NCBI GenBank assembly: GCA_002928875.1
Contig: PERO01000008.1
Location: forward strand, 113,814 to 177,813
DNA from: Methylobacterium sp.
Lineage (GTDB): Bacteria > Pseudomonadota > Alphaproteobacteria > Rhizobiales > Beijerinckiaceae
Reading direction: 5' to 3'
Length of the DNA: 64,000 bases
Part shown: piece after piece, positions 52,791-59,906 of the stretch
Layout of the letters: every line of letters starts with the position of its first letter
How positions within the stretch are numbered: the first letter of the stretch is position 1
Made by a program: the position numbers and the translations under genes
Notes under the pieces: model-generated
Told to the model about the DNA's origin: nothing
Databases searched by the model: none
The model's input: only the letters and a program-made list of their open reading frames with translations

Positions 52791-53660
52791 CTATCGCAGA
52801 ACGCGCCCCGCCACCGCATCCAGCCTCGCCACGAGGGCGGGATCGCGCGCGTCCGGCGCGGTGATGATCGCGAAATCGAGTGCGCGATGCGAACCGACCG
52901 GGCATTCCTCGCGCTGAAGCGGAAAATCGGCGGCCATTTCGGCCAGAACGCGGCGCGCGGCCTGCGTGTTGTCGTGCACCTGCCGCAGGATCAGCTCGAT
53001 ATTGACGTCGCCGTGATCCGGATGCCAGCAATCGAAATCCGTCACCATCGCGCACATGCAATAGGTGATCTCGGCCTCGCGCGCGAGCTTGGCCTCGGGC
53101 ATCGAGGTCATGCCGATCACGTCATGGCCCTGCCCCTTGTAGAAGAGGCTTTCGGCCCGCGTCGAGAATTGCGGCCCTTCCATGCAGACCGCCGTTCCAC
53201 CCTCGCGGATCGTCACGCCGGCCCGGCGCGCCGCCGCGGCCACCCTTTGCCTCAGACGGGGCCCGAACGGATCGCCAAACGGGACATGCGCGACGCATCC
53301 ATTGCCGAAGAAGCTGCTCTCGCGCGCAGAGGTCCGATCCAGCAGCTGGTCGGGCAGCACGAAGGTGCCGGGCGGCAGTTCCTCCCGGTAGGACCCCACC
53401 GCCGAGAAACTGACGATATCGGTCACGCCCGCCCGCTTCAGCGCATCGATGTTCGCCCGGTAGTTGATCCCGGTGGGCGAGAAGCGATGGCCATCGCCAT
53501 GCCGGGGCAGGAAGACGATCTCGGTGGTGCCGATGCGCCCGAAACGGAGCGCCGCGGAGGGTGCCCCCCAAGGCGTCTCGACCATCTCCTCGCGGCGATC
53601 CTCCAGACCTGGCAGGTCGTAAAGTCCTGAACCACCGATGACACCCAGCCGAGCCTTCAT
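52791..53660 (-). CDS. 5'-methylthioadenosine phosphorylase family enzyme
   Basis: 289 residues. MTAP motifs: GVIGGSGLYDLPGL (phosphate Ser), RHGDGHRFSPTGINYRANI, FSAVGSYREELPPGTFVLPDQLLDRT, GGTAVCMEGPQFSTRAES, IGMTSMPEAKLAREAEI and TDFDCW; the Asp-x-Asp there is the adenine-recognition pair. It would cleave 5'-modified adenosines with phosphate to adenine and ribose-1-phosphate derivatives. ATG 53660 chosen with AGGGA upstream. It lies downstream of the anti-sigma gene on the same strand, so it may serve this block's pathway as well as, or instead of, methionine salvage (mtnP). Confidence 0.88.
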   Translation of the reverse strand: MKARLGVIGGSGLYDLPGLEDRREEMVETPWGAPSAALRFGRIGTTEIVFLPRHGDGHRFSPTGINYRANIDALKRAGVTDIVSFSAVGSYREELPPGTFVLPDQLLDRTSARESSFFGNGCVAHVPFGDPFGPRLRQRVAAAARRAGVTIREGGTAVCMEGPQFSTRAESLFYKGQGHDVIGMTSMPEAKLAREAEITYCMCAMVTDFDCWHPDHGDVNIELILRQVHDNTQAARRVLAEMAADFPLQREECPVGSHRALDFAIITAPDARDPALVARLDAVAGRVLR

Positions 53661-53719
53661 GATGCAATTCCCTGATACAGCGTGTTGAAGATGGGTCTTT
53701 ATGGCAAAGCCTGCCGGGC

Positions 53720-54355
53720 CTACCAGCGCAGCAGGTTTCGCCCGAGAATCGCGCCCAGAGCCGCGACCAGAACCGCCGCGAGCGAATACCACGTCGCGAC
53801 GAAGACCGGGTTGTCCTCGGTGCAGAAAACGCCATAGGCGATGATCGCCAAACCCGCCGAAGCGAGGCCCGCAAGGCCGCCGGAAAGGGCGGGAGCGGTC
53901 GTTGCTCCGCCCCGCAAGGCGCAGAGCGACACGATCAGCGGCAGCAAGGCGAGCGATGGGATGATCGTCAGGCAGGCCACGACGCTGCTGCCGAACATGC
54001 GAAGAAACCAGCCATCCGCGCCGCGAAACATCAGGTCCGCGCCGAGGAGAACCGCCAGGAAGACCGCGATGGTCGCCAGACGCCGCAAGGGCTCGTCGAT
54101 CGAGACTTCCGGCCGGATGAGTGTCCTTGCCCCCGGGATGGCTGCCCAGGCCAGCAAGGCGCCGAGGATCATCTTCATGAGCGTTGGCAACAGGCCATCA
54201 CCGAGCAGGTCCGCGCGCGCGCCTGCAAGCAGCAGGAAGGCGCTGCCGGTCAGGATCGCGGTCGGCAGCATCCAGCGCATCAGTGCCGTGCCCGGATGTC
54301 CGGGTCGGGACGGCAGATCCTCGGCCAGGAGCTGGATGAAATGTTCAGTTTTCAT
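53720..54355 (-). CDS. nrsF: NrsF (DUF1109) family anti-sigma factor
   Basis: 211-residue membrane protein: short cytosolic N-terminus (TEHFIQLLAEDLPSR) then six hydrophobic segments. Two cysteines conserved in this family, in VACLTIIPSLALLP and VFCTEDNPVFVATWY, are present; in Caulobacter NrsF they are needed to sense metals such as chromate/cadmium. ATG 54355 overlaps the end of the sigma gene by 11 nt, so the pair is translationally coupled. Expected to hold the sigma factor inactive at the membrane until the signal arrives. Confidence 0.88.
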   Translation of the reverse strand: MKTEHFIQLLAEDLPSRPGHPGTALMRWMLPTAILTGSAFLLLAGARADLLGDGLLPTLMKMILGALLAWAAIPGARTLIRPEVSIDEPLRRLATIAVFLAVLLGADLMFRGADGWFLRMFGSSVVACLTIIPSLALLPLIVSLCALRGGATTAPALSGGLAGLASAGLAIIAYGVFCTEDNPVFVATWYSLAAVLVAALGAILGRNLLRW

Positions 54356-54926
54356 GGGTTCCGGTTCCATCGGGCCCGGCCCTGAAGCTTGCCGCGAGTT
54401 TCCTGAGTGCACGATGGAGAGCGACGCGAACCGCGCCTTCGCTCATCCCGAGCGCGCGGCCCACTTCCGATGCCGAGCGGCCCATCAGCATGATCTGTTC
54501 GACGATCTCGCGCTGGCGGGCGTCAAGCGCATCCAGCAGGCGCCGGCTGTCCAACGCGTCATCCCCGTGTCCCTCCGGCGCGGGAAGGGCGTCCTCCAGC
54601 CCGTCGAGTTCAACCTCCTTGCGCAGGCCAGACCGGCGCAAGGCATCGATCGTCTTGTAGCGTGACACGGCGTTCAGCCATGGCGTGAACGGCAGAGTCC
54701 GGTCCCAGGTCGCCCGCTTGAGATGGATGGCGAGCAGGGTCTCCTGGACGATATCCTCGAGATCGGCCGTGCCCCGCCCGGCCCGCATCAGCACGCGCCG
54801 GACGTCATTGCGCAGATGCGGCGTGATCGCACCGAGCAGGGTCCGATAGGCGTGGGCATCCCCGTCAAGAGCCAGGCGCATCAGGCGGCTCCATTCCTCT
54901 TCGTGTCCGGACTGGCGTTCCTGCAC
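54345..54926 (-). CDS. sigF: ECF RNA polymerase sigma factor, SigF (ECF16-like)
   Basis: 193 residues. Region 2: EEEWSRLMRLALDGDAHAYRTLLG and LEDIVQETLLAIHLKRATWDRTLPFTPWL; region 4: LDARQREIVEQIMLMGRSASEVGRALGMSEGAVRVALHRALRKLA. The GTG at 54926 lies just downstream of a matching promoter; ATG 54878 (MRLALDGD) is the alternative. Coupling to an NrsF-type anti-sigma factor places it with Caulobacter SigF. Its promoter matches four others in the block, so it should activate itself and the biosynthetic genes. Confidence 0.9.
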   Translation of the reverse strand: MQERQSGHEEEWSRLMRLALDGDAHAYRTLLGAITPHLRNDVRRVLMRAGRGTADLEDIVQETLLAIHLKRATWDRTLPFTPWLNAVSRYKTIDALRRSGLRKEVELDGLEDALPAPEGHGDDALDSRRLLDALDARQREIVEQIMLMGRSASEVGRALGMSEGAVRVALHRALRKLAASFRAGPDGTGTHEN

Positions 54927-54940
54927 ATGTCATCCTGTCA

Positions 54941-54966
54941 TTCGGACTTCGGGAGGCATCCGTTAC
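54941..54966 (-). promoter_or_regulatory. ECF-sigma promoter 5 (autoregulatory, sigF-nrsF-phosphorylase)
   Basis: On the - strand GTAACG (54966-54961), 16 nt, CGAA (54944-54941), about 15 nt before the GTG start. Exact match to promoters 1-3, which links this sigma factor to the rest of the block. Confidence 0.87.
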
Positions 54967-55210
54967 AGGGTTCCGACGACATCCGGCAAATGGCGTTTGC
55001 GCGAGAATGCTCGATCCGCAGATCCATGAAACAGCCGCTCGAAAAGTAACGGAACGTCCCATTTGCCAGCCTTGCGGTTCCGTGTCAGCTTCAGGGTCCG
55101 GCTGCAGACCTGCCAGCCGAAACCTCGCGGGGCGTCCTGTTCCGCTCGTGCCGTTCGTGCAGCTCGTGCCGTTCGTGCCTGCGCCGAACCGCAACAAGCC
55201 GGGAAACACC

Positions 55211-55495
55211 ATGATCCTCTGCACAGACCGGGGCACCATTCTGGTGCGCAATCAAATTCCGCCGCCGTTGCGCAAACGAACCGAGAGTTATTTCGTCTTG
55301 CGGAAGGATGGCGACGAATGGACCGTCAGTGGTGAAGTCATCACGCCGGAGGTCCTGCACATCGTTTCGGAGACATGGCATCCGGGCCTGCGGGAGGCGC
55401 TTGCCGCCATCATTCCCTACCATCAGGCCTACCCGATTCAGCAGATCTACGTGATCGATCAGGATGCGAGCAGCTTCAACTGCCTGATGCAGTAG
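55211..55495 (+). CDS. Small hypothetical protein
   Basis: 94 residues, soluble, no known motif: MILCTDRGTILVRNQIPPPLRKRTESYFVLRK at the start, then WTVSGEVITPEVLHIVSETWHPG and a C-terminal YQAYPIQQIYVIDQDASSFNCLM-like end. Start ATG 55211 is weakly supported (CGGGAA upstream). An open frame runs further upstream through a 9-bp repeat region but has Pro/Val repeats unlike a protein N-terminus. Function unknown. Confidence 0.5.
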   Translation: MILCTDRGTILVRNQIPPPLRKRTESYFVLRKDGDEWTVSGEVITPEVLHIVSETWHPGLREALAAIIPYHQAYPIQQIYVIDQDASSFNCLMQ

Positions 55496-55630
55496 GCTCC
55501 GGACCCGGCCTGGATCGGATCGCGTCGGACCCAGCCGTCCAGCGATCGGCCTGTGGAGGTATCACCGCAACGCGCAACAGGGAAACGCCCCGCACCGGAG
55601 GGTGCGAGGCGCGGATGGGTACATCCCGGT

Positions 55631-55894
55631 TCACATCGCCGAGATCGGCGGTGCCGGCGGGTCACCGGGCACGATCGATCCCGGCGGCATGGGATCATGC
55701 ACGGGAACGGGCGGTTTCGGGTCCGGCCCCGGCTGGCCCGGTTCCGGCACCGGGGGCACGGGCGGGACCGGGTGGGGCGGCACCGGTGGATCGGCCGGGG
55801 TGGGCGGAACCGGCGTGGCCGCCGGCGGGCCCAACCGCCAGATCGCGTCGAGGGGCTCGTCCGGACGGGCGGGCTCGATCGGGAATGCGGTCAT
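55631..55894 (-). CDS. Proline-rich small protein, function unknown
   Basis: 87 residues, about 40% proline, with PVPP/PPVP repeats from residue 28 to 85; surely disordered. ATG 55894 has AAGGAG 5 nt upstream and follows the membrane protein gene stop by 9 nt, which favours this strand over the Gly-rich mirror frame on the + strand. Probably co-transcribed with the single-span membrane protein upstream. Confidence 0.5.
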   Translation of the reverse strand: MTAFPIEPARPDEPLDAIWRLGPPAATPVPPTPADPPVPPHPVPPVPPVPEPGQPGPDPKPPVPVHDPMPPGSIVPGDPPAPPISAM

Positions 55895-55903
55895 GCCGGC
55901 TCC

Positions 55904-56203
55904 TTAGCCTCCGCCACTGCGGGGCGGTGCGACCTGCGGATTCGGCTGCGGTGACAGCTGATCCGGAGCCGTCTGCTGCGACGGGGTCAGCGGCGGCGGT
56001 GCGACGGTCGGCGGGTTGCTCGACGGCTGCGACTGGACCGTTCCGGTGGTGGTCCGATCCGGGCTCGATTCCCCCCACATCATCATGCCTGCCGTGTAGA
56101 TCACCGCGAAAACCAGCACGGCCACCAGCACGGCCACGATGGATTGGGACGAAATGCCCTGCCATTGCCGCTTGGGATGGGCGTTGTGTTCATCATTGGC
56201 CAT
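55904..56203 (-). CDS. Single-span membrane protein with Pro/Gln-rich tail
   Basis: 99 residues: a polar N-terminus (MANDEHNAHPKRQWQGISSQ), one transmembrane helix (IVAVLVAVLVFAVIYTAGMMMWG, about 22-44) and a Pro/Ser/Thr/Gln-rich periplasmic tail. ATG 56203 has GGAGG at a good distance. A perfect EcfG-type promoter lies 30-54 nt upstream. Unknown function; likely stress-induced envelope protein. Confidence 0.72.
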   Translation of the reverse strand: MANDEHNAHPKRQWQGISSQSIVAVLVAVLVFAVIYTAGMMMWGESSPDRTTTGTVQSQPSSNPPTVAPPPLTPSQQTAPDQLSPQPNPQVAPPRSGGG

Positions 56204-56232
56204 GTCACGGCCCTCCTTTTCTGTCTGGAGGT

Positions 56233-56257
56233 AACGCCGTCCAGTCAGAGAGGTTCC
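56233..56257 (-). promoter_or_regulatory. EcfG-type stress promoter A (membrane/proline-rich pair)
   Basis: On the - strand GGAAC (56257-56253), 16 nt, CGTT (56236-56233). It overlaps the 3' end of the glycosyltransferase gene. GGAAC-N16/17-CGTT is the established consensus of the alphaproteobacterial general stress sigma factor EcfG. Confidence 0.8.
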
Positions 56258-57501
56258 GGCCGCGAGGCGGTCGGAGCGGTCCCGGTTCCGGCCACGAGCC
56301 GGGGCGCAAGGGGGTGCTTGCGGGCCGCAGTGGCGTGCAGGATCGTCGACATCCGGTGCCAGGTTTCGTTCCAAGAGCCTTGCGCCAGCGCGGCATCGAC
56401 GCGTGCGAGCCAATTCGCGGGCGGGCCTTCGAGCCATTGCTCGAGGCTCGCAACGAAGCCCTCCGCATCCGGCGCAATCGCGACGAGCCCGGCTTCGCCA
56501 TAGCTGCGCACGACGTCCCGCACGGGGGTCGAGACGACCGGCAGGCCGGCCGCCAGGAATTCCGGCGTCTTCGTCGGGCTGATGAACCGGGTGGCGGCGT
56601 TGATGGCGAAAGGCATGATGCCGGCCGAGGCATGCGCGAGATAGGCCGGCAGTTCCGTGTAGGGCTTCATGCCCAGCCAATGCATGTTCGGCCGGTTCGG
56701 CAACCCATTGGGGTCGATCTTGACGACAGGGCCGATCATCAGCACCGACCAGTCCGGACGCAATCGCGCCAGTTCGTCCAGCAGCGCGAGGTCGAGGCGC
56801 TCGTCGATCACCCCGAAATAGACGAGGCGCGGATGGGGAATCTCCGCAAGATCGGCCGGCTCCGGCACGTCGTCCCGGCGGGCCTGGCCGAAATGGCCTG
56901 AATCGATGCTGCTCGGGAAGGCGTGGATGTTGCCGTGACGCCCGCGCTTCGCCTCGAACAGGCTGAGGCCTCCGGTGAAGACGACATCCGCTTCCTGCAT
57001 CAATTCCTGCTCCAGCGCCACGAGCGCGGGCGGCGCGCCGAGGAAGCCGCTGAGCTCATCCATGCAATCATAGACGCGCAGGCCGCAGGCGATGTGTCGG
57101 CTGATCGGCAGGGCCATGGGCGTGTAATACCAGACGATGTCCGGTTCGCCCCTCTCCTCGGCGAGCCTCGCGTCGAGAAGCTGGCGCTGGGCTTCCACGA
57201 TGGCCATCGGGGAAAGCCCCTCCGGCAGAAGCGGGGTCAGCACCTCGATATTGGGTAACACGAGGCGGCGACGCAGTTCGGGGACCGTGCGATCGGCCGA
57301 GAAGACCGGCTCCTCGAAGAACAGGACATGCCATGCCTCAGCCGCGCGCGTCAGCAGGTGCTGCGGGCGCTGGAACACGAAATCCCAGCGCAGATGCGAC
57401 AGGCACAGCAGGACCGGAAAGGGGGCGCGCGCATTCGATTCCCGCTCCGCCGAGACGACAGGGGCGGATCCGGGCAGGCGCACGGAAACGGATGTGTTCA
57501 T
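56245..57501 (-). CDS. Glycosyltransferase
   Basis: 418 residues. VLLCLSHLRWDFVFQRPQHLLTRAA near the start (about 32-56), RVYDCMDELSGFLGAP (about 145), LVYFGVIDERLDLALLDELARLRPDWSVLMIGPV and SPTKTPEFLAAGLPVVSTPVRDVV (nucleotide-sugar site, about 305) show a GT-B fold, GT4-like. ATG 57501 chosen over an upstream frame. Possibly adds galactofuranose or another sugar together with the glf product encoded 2.4 kb away; both carry the same class of stress promoter. Confidence 0.83.
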   Translation of the reverse strand: MNTSVSVRLPGSAPVVSAERESNARAPFPVLLCLSHLRWDFVFQRPQHLLTRAAEAWHVLFFEEPVFSADRTVPELRRRLVLPNIEVLTPLLPEGLSPMAIVEAQRQLLDARLAEERGEPDIVWYYTPMALPISRHIACGLRVYDCMDELSGFLGAPPALVALEQELMQEADVVFTGGLSLFEAKRGRHGNIHAFPSSIDSGHFGQARRDDVPEPADLAEIPHPRLVYFGVIDERLDLALLDELARLRPDWSVLMIGPVVKIDPNGLPNRPNMHWLGMKPYTELPAYLAHASAGIMPFAINAATRFISPTKTPEFLAAGLPVVSTPVRDVVRSYGEAGLVAIAPDAEGFVASLEQWLEGPPANWLARVDAALAQGSWNETWHRMSTILHATAARKHPLAPRLVAGTGTAPTASRPEPL

Positions 57502-57605
57502 TGAGAAATCCTCGCGATCAGGGCGGGCAGGAGCGAAGGCGGGCAGGAGCAAAGGCGAACGCGGGGAATTTCGAGAAAAAGGGCATCCGGTCCGGCTGGC
57601 CGCTC

Positions 57606-57630
57606 AACGTGCGGCCGGGCGGAATGTTCC
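57606..57630 (-). promoter_or_regulatory. EcfG-type stress promoter B (glycosyltransferase)
   Basis: On the - strand GGAAC (57630-57626), 16 nt, CGTT (57609-57606), about 105 nt upstream of the glycosyltransferase start. Confidence 0.82.
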
Positions 57631-57743
57631 TTGCGCCCCGCTCCCGCTCACCGTTCGCGGCACGGCGAAAGGGAAAGGCTCGCACAGGCGGAAGTTGCCC
57701 TGCACGTCCCGGCGCGTGCCGCGCCCGGCAGATGCACGCGGCG

Positions 57744-58172
57744 TCAGCGGCGCAGGGCGGCGCGGACACAGGCGGAAAGCACATCCGGCGGCACCGGCTT
57801 CTGCAGGAAGACATGGCGGATATCCGCGAGTTCCGTCGGCAGGACCTGCGAACCCGAGCAGACGATGATGTCGACGCCGCGCTCGTGGAGCGCCCGCGCC
57901 GTCTCGATGCCGGAGCGGCCATCGGCCAGGTGGAGATCGATCACCGCCACACGGGCCGGTTCGGCCGCATGGGCTTCAAGCGCCGCCTCGGCGGTGGCGA
58001 AGGGGCCCAGGGCATCCACCCCGCCCTCGCGCAAGGCTTCGGCATAGGAAAAGCCGATCAGCCAATCATCCTCGCAGATCAGCGCCGCGGGACGCCCGGC
58101 GCGGGAAAGCAGGGCGTGGGCGTTTGCAAATTCGGACTTGCTGAGATGGGACGACTTGCTGACATGTGACAT
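57744..58172 (-). CDS. Single-domain response regulator
   Basis: 142 residues: a short leader (MSHVSKSSHLSKSEFANAH) then a receiver domain. Acidic pocket ICEDDWLIGF (about 32), phosphoacceptor Asp in VAVIDLHLADGRSG (about 80), Ser in IIVCSGSQ and Lys in VFLQKPVPP. No output domain, so it acts by protein contact or as a phosphate sink. No histidine kinase is next to it. ATG 58172 is uncertain because no good ribosome site is seen and the leader repeats SKSSHLSKS. Confidence 0.75.
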   Translation of the reverse strand: MSHVSKSSHLSKSEFANAHALLSRAGRPAALICEDDWLIGFSYAEALREGGVDALGPFATAEAALEAHAAEPARVAVIDLHLADGRSGIETARALHERGVDIIVCSGSQVLPTELADIRHVFLQKPVPPDVLSACVRAALRR

Positions 58173-58359
58173 GGCAGGAAGACGCCGATCCCATGGTCCC
58201 GGTTCCCTTGCTCGTGGTTCCCATTCTCCCGTTTCCCATGGTCCCGTTTCCTGCGATTCTCCCGGCAACAGCCCTGCAACCTTCACGGCCCATGCCGCGT
58301 TACCTCCGTGCCGCTCCGCCCCCGGAGCATGTTTTTCCCTTGTCACACGGAGCAGGGCC

Positions 58360-58848
58360 ATGCCGATCAAGACCATGGACGATCTCTTTCTTCACACCCT
58401 GAAGGACATCTACTACGCCGAACGGCAGATCCTGAAGGCGCTGCCCAAGATGGCGAAGGCCGCGACTTCGCAGGAATTGCGACAGGCTTTCGAACAGCAT
58501 CGCACCGAGACGGAAGGCCAGATCGAGCGCCTGTCGCAGGTCTTCGAGATGCTCGGCAAGCCGGCGCGCGGCGTGAAATGCGAGGCGATCGAAGGCATCA
58601 TCGACGAGGGCCAGTCCATCATGGAAGAGGTGGAGGATCCCGAGGTGCGCGATGCCGCCATGCTTGCCAGCGCGCAGGCGGTCGAGCATTACGAGATCAC
58701 CCGCTACGGCACGCTGATCGCATGGGCGCGGCAGATCGGCCACGACGACGCCGCGACGCTTCTCGAACAGTCGCTCGAGGAGGAGAAATCCACCGATCAG
58801 CTCCTGACCGAACTCGCCGAGGAATCGCTGAACCAGGCCGCCGCCTGA
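58360..58848 (+). CDS. Ferritin-like DUF892 (YciE/YciF) family protein
   Basis: 162-residue four-helix protein. MPIKTMDDLFLHTLKDIYYAERQILKALPKMA is the standard start; EQHRTETEGQIERLSQVFE and AVEHYEITRYGTLIAWARQIGHD supply the ferritin-type Glu/His positions; TLLEQSLEEEKSTDQLL closes. DUF892 proteins are stress-induced in many bacteria. ATG 58360 with GGAGCAGGG upstream. Followed after 73 nt by a BON-domain gene, probably the same transcript. Confidence 0.88.
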   Translation: MPIKTMDDLFLHTLKDIYYAERQILKALPKMAKAATSQELRQAFEQHRTETEGQIERLSQVFEMLGKPARGVKCEAIEGIIDEGQSIMEEVEDPEVRDAAMLASAQAVEHYEITRYGTLIAWARQIGHDDAATLLEQSLEEEKSTDQLLTELAEESLNQAAA

Positions 58849-58921
58849 CGCGAACCGGCACCCCAACCGCTGCCCGCCCGTGCGAAACGGGCGGGTGGCC
58901 TTCCCTGCAGGGAGACCCGCC

Positions 58922-59182
58922 ATGGTATTCAAGGACGCGCGATTCCACGGCGAGAAGCGCGCACAGATGCTGCCGGTCGTGGCGGTGACGGAGGCGCGCG
59001 TCGCGACTTTGCTGGCTTCCGCGCCCGATCTCGATGGTTCGTCCATCACCGTCACGGCGATGGATGACGGCATCGTGCTCGCAGGCTTCGTCACTTCCGA
59101 GGGCGAGCTTCGCCGGGCCGCCGAGCTGGCGCAGGCGGTGGAAGGCGTGGCCTTCGTCGACAACCGCATCGCGCTGCGCTGA
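58922..59182 (+). CDS. Small BON-domain-like protein
   Basis: 86 residues, no signal peptide. The ITVTAMDDGIVLAGFVTSEGELRRAAELAQAVEGVAFVDNRIAL stretch (about 42-86) is a BON repeat (alpha/beta, GxV followed by hydrophobic VxNxI). ATG 58922 with AGGGAG upstream. BON proteins are often osmotic or envelope stress products; here it sits between DUF892 and MgtC genes. Confidence 0.7.
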   Translation: MVFKDARFHGEKRAQMLPVVAVTEARVATLLASAPDLDGSSITVTAMDDGIVLAGFVTSEGELRRAAELAQAVEGVAFVDNRIALR

Positions 59183-59222
59183 ACGCCCACACGGCACCGG
59201 AACGCGCGCCGAAGCGTAGCCG

Positions 59223-59247
59223 GGAAACATCGGCCCGGTTGAGCGTT
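59223..59247 (+). promoter_or_regulatory. Near-consensus EcfG-type promoter before mgtC-like gene
   Basis: GGAAA (59223-59227), 16 nt, CGTT (59244-59247): one mismatch to GGAAC-N16-CGTT. Correct spacing and position (about 84 nt before the start), but a single imperfect site is weak evidence. Confidence 0.35.
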
Positions 59248-59330
59248 GAGGGATGGCCGGCTGCAAGGCCGGCGCCGCCTTTTTGCCGCCTGCCGTCTGG
59301 CGCTTTGCCCTCCTGCTCCCGGATGATGTC

Positions 59331-59819
59331 ATGATCGATCTTGAATCCCTCGCCGCCTCGTCGCTTCTGGGGCACGGAGTCGTCGCCGCGCGATTGGCCA
59401 TGGCCGGGCTGCTCGGGGCCGTGATCGGCATCGACCGCGAGGTGAACCAGCGTTCTGCCGGCTTGCGCACGCATATGCTTGTCGGCATGGCCTCAGCCTT
59501 CTTCGCCATTCTCGCCACAGAGATCGTCGGGCGCATCCCCGAGAATACCGGGGCGACGGGCGATCCCGTGCGCATCATCGAGGCGGTGACCGCCGGCGTC
59601 GCCTTCCTCGCGGCAGGCGCGATCATCCGTTCGGGCGGCATGGTGGAGGGAGTGACGACCGCCGCCGGGTTGTGGTTGGCCGGCGCGGTGGGGCTCGCCT
59701 GCGGGCTGGGCCTCTGGACACTCGCGACGATTGCCGCGGTGCTCGGCTTTCTGGTGATCACCGTGCTCGGCTGGGTCACCTACCGGCTCGGCCCCAAGCG
59801 GGAGAGCGGTTCCGACTGA
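59331..59819 (+). CDS. MgtC/SapB family membrane protein
   Basis: 162 residues with four to five hydrophobic segments. ARLAMAGLLGAVIGIDREVNQRSAGLRTHMLVGMASAFFAIL (about 17-60) and AVTAGVAFLAAGAIIRSGGMVEGVTTAAGLWLAGAVGLACGLG are the conserved MgtC core. The soluble C-terminal domain of MgtC proper is lacking, as in the short SapB-type members. Role of such proteins is in Mg2+ limitation or envelope stress; not tested here. Confidence 0.9.
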   Translation: MIDLESLAASSLLGHGVVAARLAMAGLLGAVIGIDREVNQRSAGLRTHMLVGMASAFFAILATEIVGRIPENTGATGDPVRIIEAVTAGVAFLAAGAIIRSGGMVEGVTTAAGLWLAGAVGLACGLGLWTLATIAAVLGFLVITVLGWVTYRLGPKRESGSD

Positions 59820-59851
59820 CGGAAACCCTTCCTCCTCCGGCGGGACATGAA

Positions 59852-59880
59852 AAAAGGCGCCCCGCGAGAGGCGCCCTTTC
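59852..59880. terminator. Bidirectional terminator between mgtC-like gene and glf
   Basis: GGCGCC / GGCGCC stem (59856-59861, 59870-59875) extended by A/T pairing, flanked by AAAAAA on the left and CTTTCTTCT on the right, between two convergent genes. Confidence 0.75.
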
Positions 59881-59906
59881 TTCTGATCGCGCGGTGATAC
59901 GCCGTC

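Noticed and set aside
44760..54966. Whole sigma-controlled block as a recently acquired genomic island next to tRNA-Ser
   Set aside because: Base composition equals the neighbours and no integrase or repeated tRNA 3' end was seen.
55139..55178. 9-bp imperfect repeats of the GTGCCGTTC type
   Set aside because: Only about four degenerate units, no structure or coding meaning recognised.
55602..55907. Gly-rich + strand frame (GTGGTGGTGWGG-like)
   Set aside because: Mirror of the proline-rich - strand gene, which has the better ribosome site and operon position; not fully excluded.
58181..58206. Possible EcfG promoter (GGAAC-N17-CGTC) for the response regulator
   Set aside because: -10 element mismatched and only about 9 nt from the proposed start codon.
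58190..58262. Pyrimidine-rich imperfect repeats (CCCATGGTCCCGGTTCCC-like)
   Set aside because: Low-complexity sequence between two genes; units too divergent for a real repeat array.
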